From an uncultured Planctomycetaceae bacterium (GTDB taxonomy: Bacteria > Planctomycetota > Planctomycetia > Pirellulales > Pirellulaceae): 13,608 bases of DNA. The stretch's first letter is position 1. Every line of letters begins with the position of its first letter. The notes beneath the pieces were generated by a model. That model saw nothing but the letters and a program-made list of their open reading frames with translations, was not told the DNA's origin and made no database searches. Both the position numbers and the translations under genes were made by a program. Of the stretch, positions 6,011 through 13,608 are shown piece by piece. Location: assembly GCA_903927685.1 (NCBI GenBank), contig CAIYOB010001527.1, positions 1 to 13,608 of the forward strand, written 5' to 3'.

Positions 6011-8545
6011 GTGGAACATCTGCCGATCGATGATGCCTTGCCTGACTTCGTCGCTGGCCTGCGAGGCAGCGACTCGGTGGTCCTGCGCGCGCCTACGGGA
6101 GCTGGGAAGACTACGCGGGTGCCGCCGGCCCTGGCTCGCGCCGGGATCGCGGGGGATCGGCAGATCTTGGTGCTCCAGCCTCGGCGGGTCGCCGCCCGGG
6201 CGACGGCCGGGCGAATGGCGACCGAAAACGGCTGGAAACTGGGCCGCGAGGTGGGGTACCAGGTGCGGTTCGAGGAACGGATCGGTCCGGAGACCCGGAT
6301 TGCGGTCGTGACCGAGGGCGTCCTGCTGCGCCGCTTGCACGACGATCCGTTCCTGCAAGCGGTTGGCGTCATTGTCTTTGATGAGTTCCACGAGCGTAAC
6401 CTGAACAGCGATCTGGCGTTAGGAATGGTCCGCCAGATCCAGCAGAGCGTGCGGGCGGATCTGAAAATCGTGGTCATGTCCGCGACGCTGGCACCGGAAC
6501 CGGTCGCGGCGTACCTGGGCGGCTGTCCGGCGATAGAATGCAGCGGGCGGACGCATCCGGTCGAGGTCTCGTACCTGAATCCGACTGAGCGGCAGTCGCC
6601 AGCGGACTTGGCCGCCACAGGCGTCCGGCAAGTGCTGGGGCGATCAGGCGGAGATGTGCTGGTGTTCCTGCCGGGACTGCGCGAGATCCGGCAGGCCCAG
6701 CGACTGCTGGCGGACTCGGCACGAGCCGCGGGCTGCGAGCTGCTGGAATTGTATGGTGATCTGCCGCTGGAGCGTCAAGCCGCGGTTCTCGAGCCGGGCG
6801 GGCGGCGAAAGATCGTGCTGGCGACGAATGTCGCCGAGACTTCGCTGACGATCCCCGGCGTGACGGCCGTGGTCGACAGCGGCTGGGCGCGGACGCTGCG
6901 TTACGAGCCCGGCGTGGGCTTGGATCGGTTGGAACTGACGCCGATCTCGCAAGCGGCTGCCGAGCAGCGGGCGGGCCGCGCCGGGCGCACTCAACCGGGC
7001 ATCTGTCTGCGGCTGTGGGACGAACGCGGCCAGCGGGCGCGGCCGGCGTTCGAGGAGCCCGAAGTCCGCCGTGTCGACTTGGCCAGCGCGGTGCTGCAAC
7101 TGCTGTGCTGGATCGAGCCGGACCCGGACACGTTTCCCTGGTTCGAGCCGCCGCGGCCGGAAGCTCTGGGGCAGGCCCACAAGCTGCTGCGGCAGTTGGG
7201 CGCGGCCGACGAGCAAGGTGTGACGAAGCTGGGCCGGCGGCTGGCCAGGCTGCCGGTCCATCCGCGGCTGGGGCGGTTGCTGGTGGAAGCTGAACGACTG
7301 GGCTGCGTGCCGCGGGCGGCGCTGGCGGCGGCCCTGCTGTCGGAACGCAGCCCATTCGGCCGGGCGGCGGAGGGCGGTCCGCGGCGGCGGAGTCCGGACT
7401 GCCACTCGCCCAGCGATCTGCTGGACCAGATCGTCGCCTTGGAGGACTACGAGGCGAGCGGTCGGGGCGACTCGGCCTGGGGGCCGATCGTGCGCCCGGC
7501 GGCTCGGGCGCTGTTTCAGGTCCGCGACCAGCTGGCGCGTCAGCTGGACAGCGGCTGGCGGCGGCGAGCGCCCGCGGCGGACCTGGACACGGCGCTGTTG
7601 CGTTCGTTGCTGGCCGCGTGTCCGGATCGGCTGGCCAAACGCCGCGAGCCGGGATCGCGGCGCGGCGTGATGGTGGGCGGGCGCGGCGTGCGGTTGGCGG
7701 ACGAGAGCGCCGTGCTCGATGGCGAGCTGTTCCTGTGCCTGGATGTGGACGGGGCCGGGGCCGAGGCCTGGGTCCGCCGCGCGTCGCTGGTCGAGCGCGG
7801 CTGGCTGCCGACGAGCGGGCTGCGCGAGGCGATCGAAGTGGCGTTCGATCCGGTCGGCCAGCGGGTGACGGCGCGGCGGCGGCGGTACTGGGAGGACCTG
7901 CTGCTGGAGGAAGCGATGGCGGCCAACCCACATCCGGACGACGCGGCCCGGTTGTTGGCCCAGGCCGCAGTGCAGGAGTGGGACCGCGTATTCCCGCCCG
8001 ACAGCGATGCGGTGGCGGGCTTTGTCGCCCGGGCTCGCTGGTTGCGCGAGCGGCTGCCGGAAGCGGACTTGCCGGTGCTGGACGAGGCGACCCTGCAGGG
8101 CCTGTTGCCGGCACTGTGCCAAGGCCGGCGGTCGTTTGCCGAGTTGCGGGCCGCGCCGTGGTTGACGGCGCTGCGCGGCTTGTACCGGTTTGACCAGTTG
8201 CAGACGCTCGATCGCGAAGCGCCCGAACGGTTGACGGTGCCCAGTGGGCGGAGCGTGCCGCTGCAGTACGAGCCGGGCAAGCCGCCCGTGTTGGCCGTCC
8301 GCATCCAGGAGTTGTTCGGCTGGTCCGAGACGCCGCGGCTGGCTCGCGGCCGGGTGCCCGTCCTGTTACACTTGCTGGCGCCCAACATGCGTCCGCAGCA
8401 GGTGACGGACGATCTGCGGAGTTTCTGGAACACGGGGTACCAGGTCGTCCGCAAGGAGCTTCGGCGGCGGTATCCCAAGCACGCCTGGCCGGAGGATCCT
8501 TGGTCGGCGAAATCCGAAAGAAGACAAGAGAGGACAAAACAATGA
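6011..8545 (+). CDS. hrpB: ATP-dependent RNA helicase HrpB
   Basis: 844 residues from GTG 6011, preceded by AGGT at 6001-6004. This start gives MEHLPIDDALPDF, matching the usual HrpB N-terminus a few residues before LP; the frame is open to a TTG at 5975. Motifs of a DEAH-box (superfamily 2) helicase appear in order: Walker A APTGAGKTT from residue 27 (Lys 33), DEFHER at 124-129, MSATL, LVFLPGLREI, TNVAETSLTIPG from 272, and QRAGRAGR at 319-326. The HA2/OB-like middle and the HrpB-specific C-terminal domain follow, ending in the diagnostic RPQQVTDDLRSFW, RKELRRRYPKHAWPEDPW. The length fits the family (just over 800). It is a cytoplasmic RNA-dependent NTPase whose cellular role is poorly defined; in other bacteria it has been linked to mRNA processing. 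Its stop overlaps the next gene's start (ATGA). Confidence 0.95.
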   Translation: MEHLPIDDALPDFVAGLRGSDSVVLRAPTGAGKTTRVPPALARAGIAGDRQILVLQPRRVAARATAGRMATENGWKLGREVGYQVRFEERIGPETRIAVVTEGVLLRRLHDDPFLQAVGVIVFDEFHERNLNSDLALGMVRQIQQSVRADLKIVVMSATLAPEPVAAYLGGCPAIECSGRTHPVEVSYLNPTERQSPADLAATGVRQVLGRSGGDVLVFLPGLREIRQAQRLLADSARAAGCELLELYGDLPLERQAAVLEPGGRRKIVLATNVAETSLTIPGVTAVVDSGWARTLRYEPGVGLDRLELTPISQAAAEQRAGRAGRTQPGICLRLWDERGQRARPAFEEPEVRRVDLASAVLQLLCWIEPDPDTFPWFEPPRPEALGQAHKLLRQLGAADEQGVTKLGRRLARLPVHPRLGRLLVEAERLGCVPRAALAAALLSERSPFGRAAEGGPRRRSPDCHSPSDLLDQIVALEDYEASGRGDSAWGPIVRPAARALFQVRDQLARQLDSGWRRRAPAADLDTALLRSLLAACPDRLAKRREPGSRRGVMVGGRGVRLADESAVLDGELFLCLDVDGAGAEAWVRRASLVERGWLPTSGLREAIEVAFDPVGQRVTARRRRYWEDLLLEEAMAANPHPDDAARLLAQAAVQEWDRVFPPDSDAVAGFVARARWLRERLPEADLPVLDEATLQGLLPALCQGRRSFAELRAAPWLTALRGLYRFDQLQTLDREAPERLTVPSGRSVPLQYEPGKPPVLAVRIQELFGWSETPRLARGRVPVLLHLLAPNMRPQQVTDDLRSFWNTGYQVVRKELRRRYPKHAWPEDPWSAKSERRQERTKQ

Positions 8546-10056
8546 GAAGCGTTCTGGCCTTCGTGCTCGCCGAACTGATCCTCGCGTGTTTCGCCGCGGG
8601 ACCCGCTGACGCAGAACAGCCGCGGGCGGGGCAACTGTTTTTCGGGTGGGCCAGCGAGAGCATCACGCCGGACCAGCCGGTGGCCGTCGGCGGACAGTAC
8701 CACACGCGGATCAGCGGCGAGGTGCACGATCCCTTGACGGCGACGGCGCTGGCGATCGAGACACGCGACGACCGCGGCGTGATCGATCAGGCCGTCTTGG
8801 TTTCCTGCGATTTGTCGCTGATCCGCCGCCAGACCCAGGAGCGGGTGCGGCAGTTGGTCAAGAGCCAGCTGCCTGACCTGGACGTCGACAAGATCCTCGT
8901 CTCCGCGACGCATACGCACACGGCGCCTTCGCTGACGGACACCGACGAGACGGACTTGCACCCCTACGACTTCATCGGCAGTTGGGCCTATCGCATCCCG
9001 GCGGATCAGACAGGCGTGATGCGGCCGGCTCAATACCAGGCGTTTCTCGACCAGCGAATCGCGGCCGCCGTGGTCAAAGCCTGGCAGGCGCGCAAGCCGG
9101 GCGGGCTGAGTTGCGCCCTCAGTCACGCGGCGATTGCCCGCAACCGCCGCGCGGTATACGCCGACGGCACCGCGCGGATTTACGGCGACACGAGCGACCC
9201 GAGTTTCTCGCACCTCGAAGGCACCTCGGACGATTCGGTCGACGTGCTGTTCTTCTGGCGGAACAGCGAGCAGCCCGAGGGCCTGCTGGTGAACGTGTAT
9301 TGTCCCGCCCAGGAAGTGGAGGGCGAGAGCTACCTGTCGGCCGACTTTTGGAGCGACGCGCGAGCGCGGCTGCGGGAGAAATATGGCGACACGCTGTTCA
9401 TCCTGCCCCTGGTCGGCGCCGCCGGCGACCAGTCGCCGCACCTGCTGTGGAACAAGCCGGCTGAGGCCGCGATGCGGGACCAGCGGAACGTCAGTTCGCG
9501 GGAGGAAATCGCCCGGCGGATCGCGCGGGCGGTGGACGACGTCGATGGCGTAGCCCGCACCCGCATTCGCACGGAACTGCCGTTTCAGCATCGCGTGGAG
9601 CGCGTCCCGCTGCCGGTCTGGCAGGTGTCCGACGAGCGGTATGCACAGGCGGTGGCCGCGTTCGAGGCGGGCCGGGACCAGACGGAGACGCTGCCCAGCC
9701 CGGACTATATCAACTGGCGCGTCAGCCGGACAATGATTGCGCGGCACGCGCACCAGAACCAAGAGCCCAGCTTTCGCGCCGAGCTGCATCTGTTGCGACT
9801 GGGCGACCTGGCTGTGGCCACGAATCCCTTTGAGTTATTTGTCGATTACGGGTTGCAGATCAAGGCCCGCAGCCCTGCGGTCCAGACGGCCGTGGTCCAA
9901 TTGACGGCCGATTGTGCGGCATATCTGCCGACCGAGCGGGCGGTCCGGGGCGGCGGGTACAGCGCCCGGATCGACGACGGCGTGGTGGGGCCGGAAGGCG
10001 GCAAGGTGTTGGTCGAGCAGACGACGAAGGTCCTGCAGGAGATGTGGGCGCCGTGA
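8542..10056 (+). CDS. Neutral/alkaline non-lysosomal ceramidase-like secreted protein
   Basis: 504 residues from ATG 8542, chosen over an upstream in-frame GTG (8500) because GAGAGGA lies 7 bases before it and a signal sequence starts there. Residues 1-24 form a signal peptide, likely cleaved after ADA; ILAC around C16 might instead be a weak lipobox. The mature protein carries the ceramidase N-terminal family (PF04734-like) landmarks: GQYHTRISGEVHDPL at 51-65, SATHTHTAP at 121-129 with probable zinc-binding histidines, ARNRR at 199-203, and GAAGDQSPH at 292-300 where the family's active-site Ser region lies. Characterised members hydrolyse the amide bond of ceramide, but planctomycetes hold many paralogues with unknown substrates, so the true substrate is open. 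It probably acts in the periplasm or outside the cell. It appears translationally coupled to hrpB and is followed after 46 bases by the M24 peptidase gene. Confidence 0.8.
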   Translation: MRSVLAFVLAELILACFAAGPADAEQPRAGQLFFGWASESITPDQPVAVGGQYHTRISGEVHDPLTATALAIETRDDRGVIDQAVLVSCDLSLIRRQTQERVRQLVKSQLPDLDVDKILVSATHTHTAPSLTDTDETDLHPYDFIGSWAYRIPADQTGVMRPAQYQAFLDQRIAAAVVKAWQARKPGGLSCALSHAAIARNRRAVYADGTARIYGDTSDPSFSHLEGTSDDSVDVLFFWRNSEQPEGLLVNVYCPAQEVEGESYLSADFWSDARARLREKYGDTLFILPLVGAAGDQSPHLLWNKPAEAAMRDQRNVSSREEIARRIARAVDDVDGVARTRIRTELPFQHRVERVPLPVWQVSDERYAQAVAAFEAGRDQTETLPSPDYINWRVSRTMIARHAHQNQEPSFRAELHLLRLGDLAVATNPFELFVDYGLQIKARSPAVQTAVVQLTADCAAYLPTERAVRGGGYSARIDDGVVGPEGGKVLVEQTTKVLQEMWAP

Positions 10057-10102
10057 GTGGGCGAGGTGGACGCAATCGAAACGCACGCGGAAAGGAACAG
10101 CC

Positions 10103-11200
10103 ATGAACCGTTTTGACATCGACGTCGGATGTTGCCGAGGCCGTCAGCAGCGGTTGCTGGCCGTGATGCAGCAGCAGGATCTGCCGCTGGCCATTGTCAC
10201 GCAGCCGGAGCACGTGCAGTGGCTGTCCGGGCTGCGGTTCGGCGGACTGTTTCAAACCGCCGCCGCGCTGTCGGCCGACGGCCGGCTGGTCGTCGCCGCC
10301 CCCCGCGCGGTGGCGGACGCCGGGGCGGCGGACGAGGTCGTCGGCTTCGAGGCCCAATGGCACTGCACGCTGCGGAACGACCAGCGGGCGGCGGCGATGG
10401 AGGCCCTGCGGAGCCGCTTGCCCGGGTTCCCGCCGGGCCGGCTGGGCGTCGAGTTTTCGACGTTCGGGCGGAACCTGGACGTCGGTCGGGTGGAGCTGGT
10501 CGATCTCGAGCCGGGACTGCTCCGTCTGCGCCGCCGCAAGGACGCCGACGAACTGGCCCTGCTCCGCCAGGCCATCGCCGGCACGGGCCGGATGTACGCT
10601 CGGGCTCGCGAGATCATCCGCCCGGGCATCACCGAACTGGATGTTTTCAGCGAGTTGCAGGCCGCGTGCGTCGAGGCGTTTGGCGAGATGCCGACGGGCA
10701 CGGGAAACGACTACCAGTGCGCTTCGCCCGGGGGGCCGCCGCGTGCGCGGGCCGCCCAAGCGGGCGAGCTGTATATCCTGGACTTGGGCCCGGCCTTCCG
10801 CGGCTACTTTGCCGACAACTGCCGCACGATCGCCGTGACGCAGGCCGACGACGTGCAGCGGGAAGCCTGGAATCACATCCTGCGGGTGTTCGCCCACGTC
10901 GAAGGAACGGCGCGGCCGGGCAAGAGTGCCCGCGAGCTGTTTCACGAGGCCGAGGCGATCCTGCAGCAGGCTCCGGTGGGCGTGTTCAATCATCACCTGG
11001 GACACGGGATGGGGCTGTATCCGCACGAAGCGCCGCACTTGAACCCGCGCTGGGACGAGGTGCTGGAAACGGGCGACGTGTTCACCGTCGAGCCGGGCCT
11101 GTACGCCCCGGAACTGCGGGCGGGAATCCGACTCGAGAACAACTACCGGGTGACCGACGACGGCATCGAACTGCTGACGGACTTTCCGCTGGAGTTGTAA
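10103..11200 (+). CDS. M24 family metallopeptidase (Xaa-Pro aminopeptidase/dipeptidase-like)
   Basis: 365 residues from ATG 10103, with GGAAAGGA at 10089-10096 as the ribosome binding site. The frame extends upstream to 9914, but that part overlaps the ceramidase gene and is Arg-rich shadow sequence. Residues 1-145 form a creatinase-like N-terminal domain (TQPEHVQWLSG at 33-43). The pita-bread catalytic domain holds all five metal ligands: D227 and D238 in LDLGPAFRGYFADNCRT, H301 in LGHGMGLYPHEAP, E330 in TVEPGLY and E345 in GIRLENNYRV. There is no signal peptide, so it is probably cytoplasmic, cleaving the residue before proline in short peptides with two divalent metals (usually Mn or Co). 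The exact specificity is not determined by sequence. It is the last gene of the hrpB unit and converges on the YqgE/AlgH gene with a 3-base gap. Confidence 0.9.
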   Translation: MNRFDIDVGCCRGRQQRLLAVMQQQDLPLAIVTQPEHVQWLSGLRFGGLFQTAAALSADGRLVVAAPRAVADAGAADEVVGFEAQWHCTLRNDQRAAAMEALRSRLPGFPPGRLGVEFSTFGRNLDVGRVELVDLEPGLLRLRRRKDADELALLRQAIAGTGRMYARAREIIRPGITELDVFSELQAACVEAFGEMPTGTGNDYQCASPGGPPRARAAQAGELYILDLGPAFRGYFADNCRTIAVTQADDVQREAWNHILRVFAHVEGTARPGKSARELFHEAEAILQQAPVGVFNHHLGHGMGLYPHEAPHLNPRWDEVLETGDVFTVEPGLYAPELRAGIRLENNYRVTDDGIELLTDFPLEL

Positions 11201-11203
11201 CGC

Positions 11204-11755
11204 TCAGTTGCAGCTGGGATCCTCCGGCGGCGGCACCTCGTTCAGCAACGGGGTCGTGATCTCCTCACCGACCTGCTGGGCGGCCTTGCGCCACATCGTC
11301 TCCACATCGCCGAAAATGTAATCGAAGGTCGCCGGAAGCACCATCCAGCCGCCGGCCTCCAGCTCGCCTTCCAATTGGCCGGGCGCCCAGCCGGAGTAGT
11401 CGGAGTAGATCCGGAAGGGCAAGTCCGGTTCGCGGACGATCTCGTCCAGCCGCTCGCGATGGCTGGCAAAGTACACGCCGGGCAGGATCTCGTTCTCGGC
11501 ACAGCTTTCCTTGGTATGGATCGCCAGCAACGGCCCGCTGACCGGCCCGCCCTTGTGGATCAGCTGGTCGCTGTCACACGGTTCGTCCGAAAACGAATCC
11601 CAGATTTCCTGAATCGTGCTGTTGGTCGGGCGATTGAGAATCACGCCGACCGCGCCTTGATCGTCGTGGTGAATGATCAGGACGACCGTGCGCGAAAAGT
11701 TCTCGTCGGGAAGCCGAGGCGAGGCCACCAGTAAATGTCCTGCTAGCGAGTGCAT
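11204..11755 (-). CDS. YqgE/AlgH family protein (UPF0301)
   Basis: 183 residues, the usual size for this family. Diagnostic motifs are LAGHLLVASPRL at 4-15, FSRTVVLIIHHDDQGAVGVILN at 20-41 continuing into RP, KGGPVSGPLL at 68-77, and YSGWAPGQLEGEL at 120-132 followed by GGWMVLPA. Structures of family members show a single compact alpha/beta fold, and the biochemical role is unknown; the AlgH name comes from alginate regulation studies in Pseudomonas. It is probably cytoplasmic. The start ATG at 11755 lies 79 bases downstream of the neighbouring minus-strand gene's stop, so it may share its transcript or use its own promoter in 11756-11834, where I see no clear elements. Confidence 0.92.
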   Translation of the reverse strand: MHSLAGHLLVASPRLPDENFSRTVVLIIHHDDQGAVGVILNRPTNSTIQEIWDSFSDEPCDSDQLIHKGGPVSGPLLAIHTKESCAENEILPGVYFASHRERLDEIVREPDLPFRIYSDYSGWAPGQLEGELEAGGWMVLPATFDYIFGDVETMWRKAAQQVGEEITTPLLNEVPPPEDPSCN

Positions 11756-11834
11756 GAATTTCGCTCCGCTCGAAGATGGGCTGCCCTCATTCTACACCGG
11801 AGCAACAAAGAAGGCGACCGACAGGTTGCGTAGC

Positions 11835-13608
11835 TCAGGGGTAATGCTTGACCAGCGACGCCGCGACACGGAACTGTGGCAGCAGGTCCGTGTCGAAGGA
11901 CAAGACGACGCGATTGCGGCCCGGTTGCAGCGTGACCGGGCCACCTTGGGGCTCGATCCATTCCAACTCGGTCGCAGTCCTCCGGTGCACGCGGCACCGG
12001 CTGCCGTCGAACACGAGCCGATCGCCGCTCGACAATTCCGCCGGGAACACCAACCGCTGGCCGCCGACGGTCAGCACCGGATTCCGCAAGCCGGCGATCG
12101 CCGGCACGGCCCGAACCTCGTCCACACAGCAGGTCACGGTCTGCCGGGGCGGGATGCCGTTGTAGTAGATCAGCAGGTGCTGGACGTTGGCACGGTCGAG
12201 CTTGCCCGGTCCGGAGAAATCGAACTGCTGATAGCGCCAGCCGGTGAAATCGACGTGGGTGACCATGTCCAGCCAGCCGCCGGTCCGGTCGCGCAGCTGC
12301 AGTTTGAACGCCTCGCCCTTGCCGTCGCCGTACAGCCAGAACCCGATGGCCTGAGCCCGGGACAGGTCCAGCGGCTTCACGTACCGGCCGCCGTGAACCG
12401 ACCAGCCGCTCTGGTCGGCCAGCGAGCTGGCCGCCGAGTACCGCGCGCTGGCCTGGCCGAGCTTCACCGGGTCCGTGCTCCGCTCCAAGGTCTGCGTCAC
12501 GCCCGGCAGAACGGCAACGCTCTGGCCCTGGGGGTCGTACTCGGGCTGAGCCGGCAGATCGGCAGCAGCTTGGCCAAAGAACCCCGCGGCATCGAAGCTC
12601 TCGAGTGTCAGGGCGTCCGGGCGATTGTATGCGGCATCCGAGGCTTGTGCCTGTTCCACGTCAAGCTCGAAGCCGAACGGTACGGACGTTGCGTCAGAGC
12701 GGCAGACGACGTCCCAGGCGTTGTCCCGGCCGTCCAGCTTGGTAACGACGCGCGGCGCGTCGTACTCGTCGCGCAACAGCTGCCAGTTGATCCGGTCCGC
12801 CGGACTGCGGTCGGTCAGCGGCGGGCCGGAGAGAATCGCCGTGAGTTCGGCCCGCGCGGAACTGCCGGCCGGACGGTCGCACGAGAACGCCAGCCGGTTG
12901 TCGCCGGGCATCCAATTCGGCAGCTCGCCCGGCAATGCCAGCCGCTCGAGCAGCGTGCCGCGTTCGTCGTAGACGCGGCAGTCGTCGCGGGAGGTCAGCT
13001 CGACATAGTCGCCGCTGTGCAGCGTGGTCGGGAGCGTCAGCGTCTGGCCGTTCACCGCCAGCGTCGGGTTGGCGAGCGGGACGCGGCTGGTGCACAGGGC
13101 CTTGATCGGGCTCAGGTACACCGTGGCCGTGTCGTGCGGCGGCAGGTTGTTCAGGTACAGGTTGACCTGGTCGATATGGCTCCGATTGACGGCCGTCATG
13201 TAGATGCCGCCCAGGCTGAAGTAGGGCCACTCGTAATCGCGATATCGGGCCGCGTCCCGTTCGCGGAGCGGGATTTCGAAATAGCGCCAGCCGGTGAAAT
13301 CGATCGTCACGTAGTGCTCGCCCAAGGCGTCCATGTACTCGCGCGGCGAGGTCAGTTGCAGGTTCAGCACTTCGCCTTTGCCGTCGCCGTGGATCCACAC
13401 GCCCAAGGCATCGCACGGAGTGATGCTGAAGTAGGGCGGGTCGAACGGCATGCCCACGTGGGCCCAGGCCCCTGTGCCCGACGCACGCTGGCTCGTGGCG
13501 GTAAACCGCAGGCTCGCCTCGCCGGCCTGCACCTGATCCGTCGACCGGTCGAGCGTTTGCGTCACGCCGCTGGCCGTGCGGCGGACCGTGAAACGATCGA
13601 CACTGGCG
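11835..13608 (-). CDS. Large secreted-type protein with duplicated carbohydrate-binding-like modules (5' end outside window)
   Basis: The minus-strand frame is open to the right edge (it reads ASVDRFTVRRTASG before the GTG at 13565), so the N-terminus is missing and at least 590 residues are visible. Counted from that GTG, residues 1-230 and 356-560 are two copies of one unit. GVTQTL-D/E-RSTD, LGVWIHGDGKGE versus IGFWLYGDGKGE, and DFTGWRYFEI versus DFTGWRYQQF recur in order, then NLPPHDT versus GIPPRQT, then NPTLAVNGQTL versus NPVLTVGGQRL. Each copy looks like a beta-sandwich of the galactose-binding/CBM type plus a small second beta domain. Between them (about 255-325) lies a different segment. 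No catalytic motif is visible, so an enzymatic domain, if any, would be upstream of the window. It probably binds polysaccharide outside the cytoplasm. The gene lies upstream of, and on the same strand as, the YqgE/AlgH gene. Confidence 0.65.
   Translation of the reverse strand, partial: ASVDRFTVRRTASGVTQTLDRSTDQVQAGEASLRFTATSQRASGTGAWAHVGMPFDPPYFSITPCDALGVWIHGDGKGEVLNLQLTSPREYMDALGEHYVTIDFTGWRYFEIPLRERDAARYRDYEWPYFSLGGIYMTAVNRSHIDQVNLYLNNLPPHDTATVYLSPIKALCTSRVPLANPTLAVNGQTLTLPTTLHSGDYVELTSRDDCRVYDERGTLLERLALPGELPNWMPGDNRLAFSCDRPAGSSARAELTAILSGPPLTDRSPADRINWQLLRDEYDAPRVVTKLDGRDNAWDVVCRSDATSVPFGFELDVEQAQASDAAYNRPDALTLESFDAAGFFGQAAADLPAQPEYDPQGQSVAVLPGVTQTLERSTDPVKLGQASARYSAASSLADQSGWSVHGGRYVKPLDLSRAQAIGFWLYGDGKGEAFKLQLRDRTGGWLDMVTHVDFTGWRYQQFDFSGPGKLDRANVQHLLIYYNGIPPRQTVTCCVDEVRAVPAIAGLRNPVLTVGGQRLVFPAELSSGDRLVFDGSRCRVHRRTATELEWIEPQGGPVTLQPGRNRVVLSFDTDLLPQFRVAASLVKHYP
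11886..12500 (-). repeat. Internal duplication, second copy
   Basis: The downstream copy of the module pair in the partial protein gene. It shares with the other copy a 23-base exact match (12231-12253 and 13281-13303, encoding the DFTGWRY strand), showing that similarity persists at DNA level there while most of the unit has diverged. Confidence 0.7.
12876..13565 (-). repeat. Internal duplication, first copy
   Basis: The upstream copy of the module pair. It is about 25 residues longer than the second copy, with an insertion after the DFTGWRY strand (RERDAARYRDYEWPYFSLGG and the following YMTAVNRSH). Its left limit may extend past the GTG used here into the partial N-terminal sequence. Confidence 0.7.

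Noticed and set aside
6474..9789. Very long minus-strand open frames (743, 492 and 749 codons) opposite hrpB and the ceramidase-like gene
   Set aside because: They are Pro/Arg/Ala-rich shadows caused by high GC; the plus strand encodes well-recognised proteins with all motifs in order.
9914..10102. Upstream extension of the M24 peptidase frame
   Set aside because: It overlaps the ceramidase coding sequence, is Arg-rich, and ATG 10103 has a strong ribosome binding site.
1..13608. CRISPR array, insertion sequence or integrase
   Set aside because: No regularly spaced direct repeats, no transposase or recombinase motifs and no terminal inverted repeat pair with target duplication were seen on reading both strands.

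Overview
The window looks like a piece of a planctomycete chromosome, probably Pirellulales-like. This is inferred from gene content: an SGNH hydrolase of a type I associate with that phylum, a DUF4838-type secreted protein, a ceramidase-like enzyme, HrpB, an ACP-like protein starting with an MGxD motif, and a large secreted protein with duplicated carbohydrate-binding-like modules. No rRNA or other decisive taxonomic marker is present.

Left part (1-5840, visibly lower GC; 33 of 60 bases G+C in the line at 2401). The 3' end of an SGNH/GDSL-like hydrolase runs in from the left edge and is followed at once by a Tat-exported DUF4838-like protein. Facing them on the minus strand is an MFS transporter whose downstream neighbour is a Ser/Thr phosphatase wreck: start codon, ribosome binding site and first metal motif are intact, the centre is missing, and the C-terminus follows out of frame. 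Divergent from the MFS gene is a thioredoxin with two credible start codons, one giving a membrane-anchored form and one a soluble form, closed by a clear intrinsic terminator. Then comes a minus-strand acyl-carrier-like protein with a permuted layout, and a gene-poor stretch (4830-5840) holding a C-terminal fragment of a Fic-family protein, an inverted repeat and the terminator of the tRNA.

Boundary. A tRNA-Glu(CTC) gene on the minus strand (5841-5913) has its 3' end facing the lower-GC, debris-bearing left part. This is the usual geometry of an integration site, but no flanking direct repeat was found.

Right part (5914-13608, high GC; 45 of 60 bases G+C in the line at 7021). Three plus-strand genes follow: HrpB helicase, a secreted neutral/alkaline ceramidase-like protein that overlaps hrpB by ATGA, and an M24 (Xaa-Pro peptidase-like) metallopeptidase. 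They probably form one transcription unit. Converging on them with a 3-base gap is a YqgE/AlgH (UPF0301) gene, and upstream of that, same strand, a large protein cut by the right edge whose two halves are an internal duplication of a carbohydrate-binding-like module.

The most unusual items are the phosphatase deletion remnant, the dual-start thioredoxin, the permuted ACP-like protein and the duplicated module protein. I see no CRISPR array, transposase, rRNA or defence operon.
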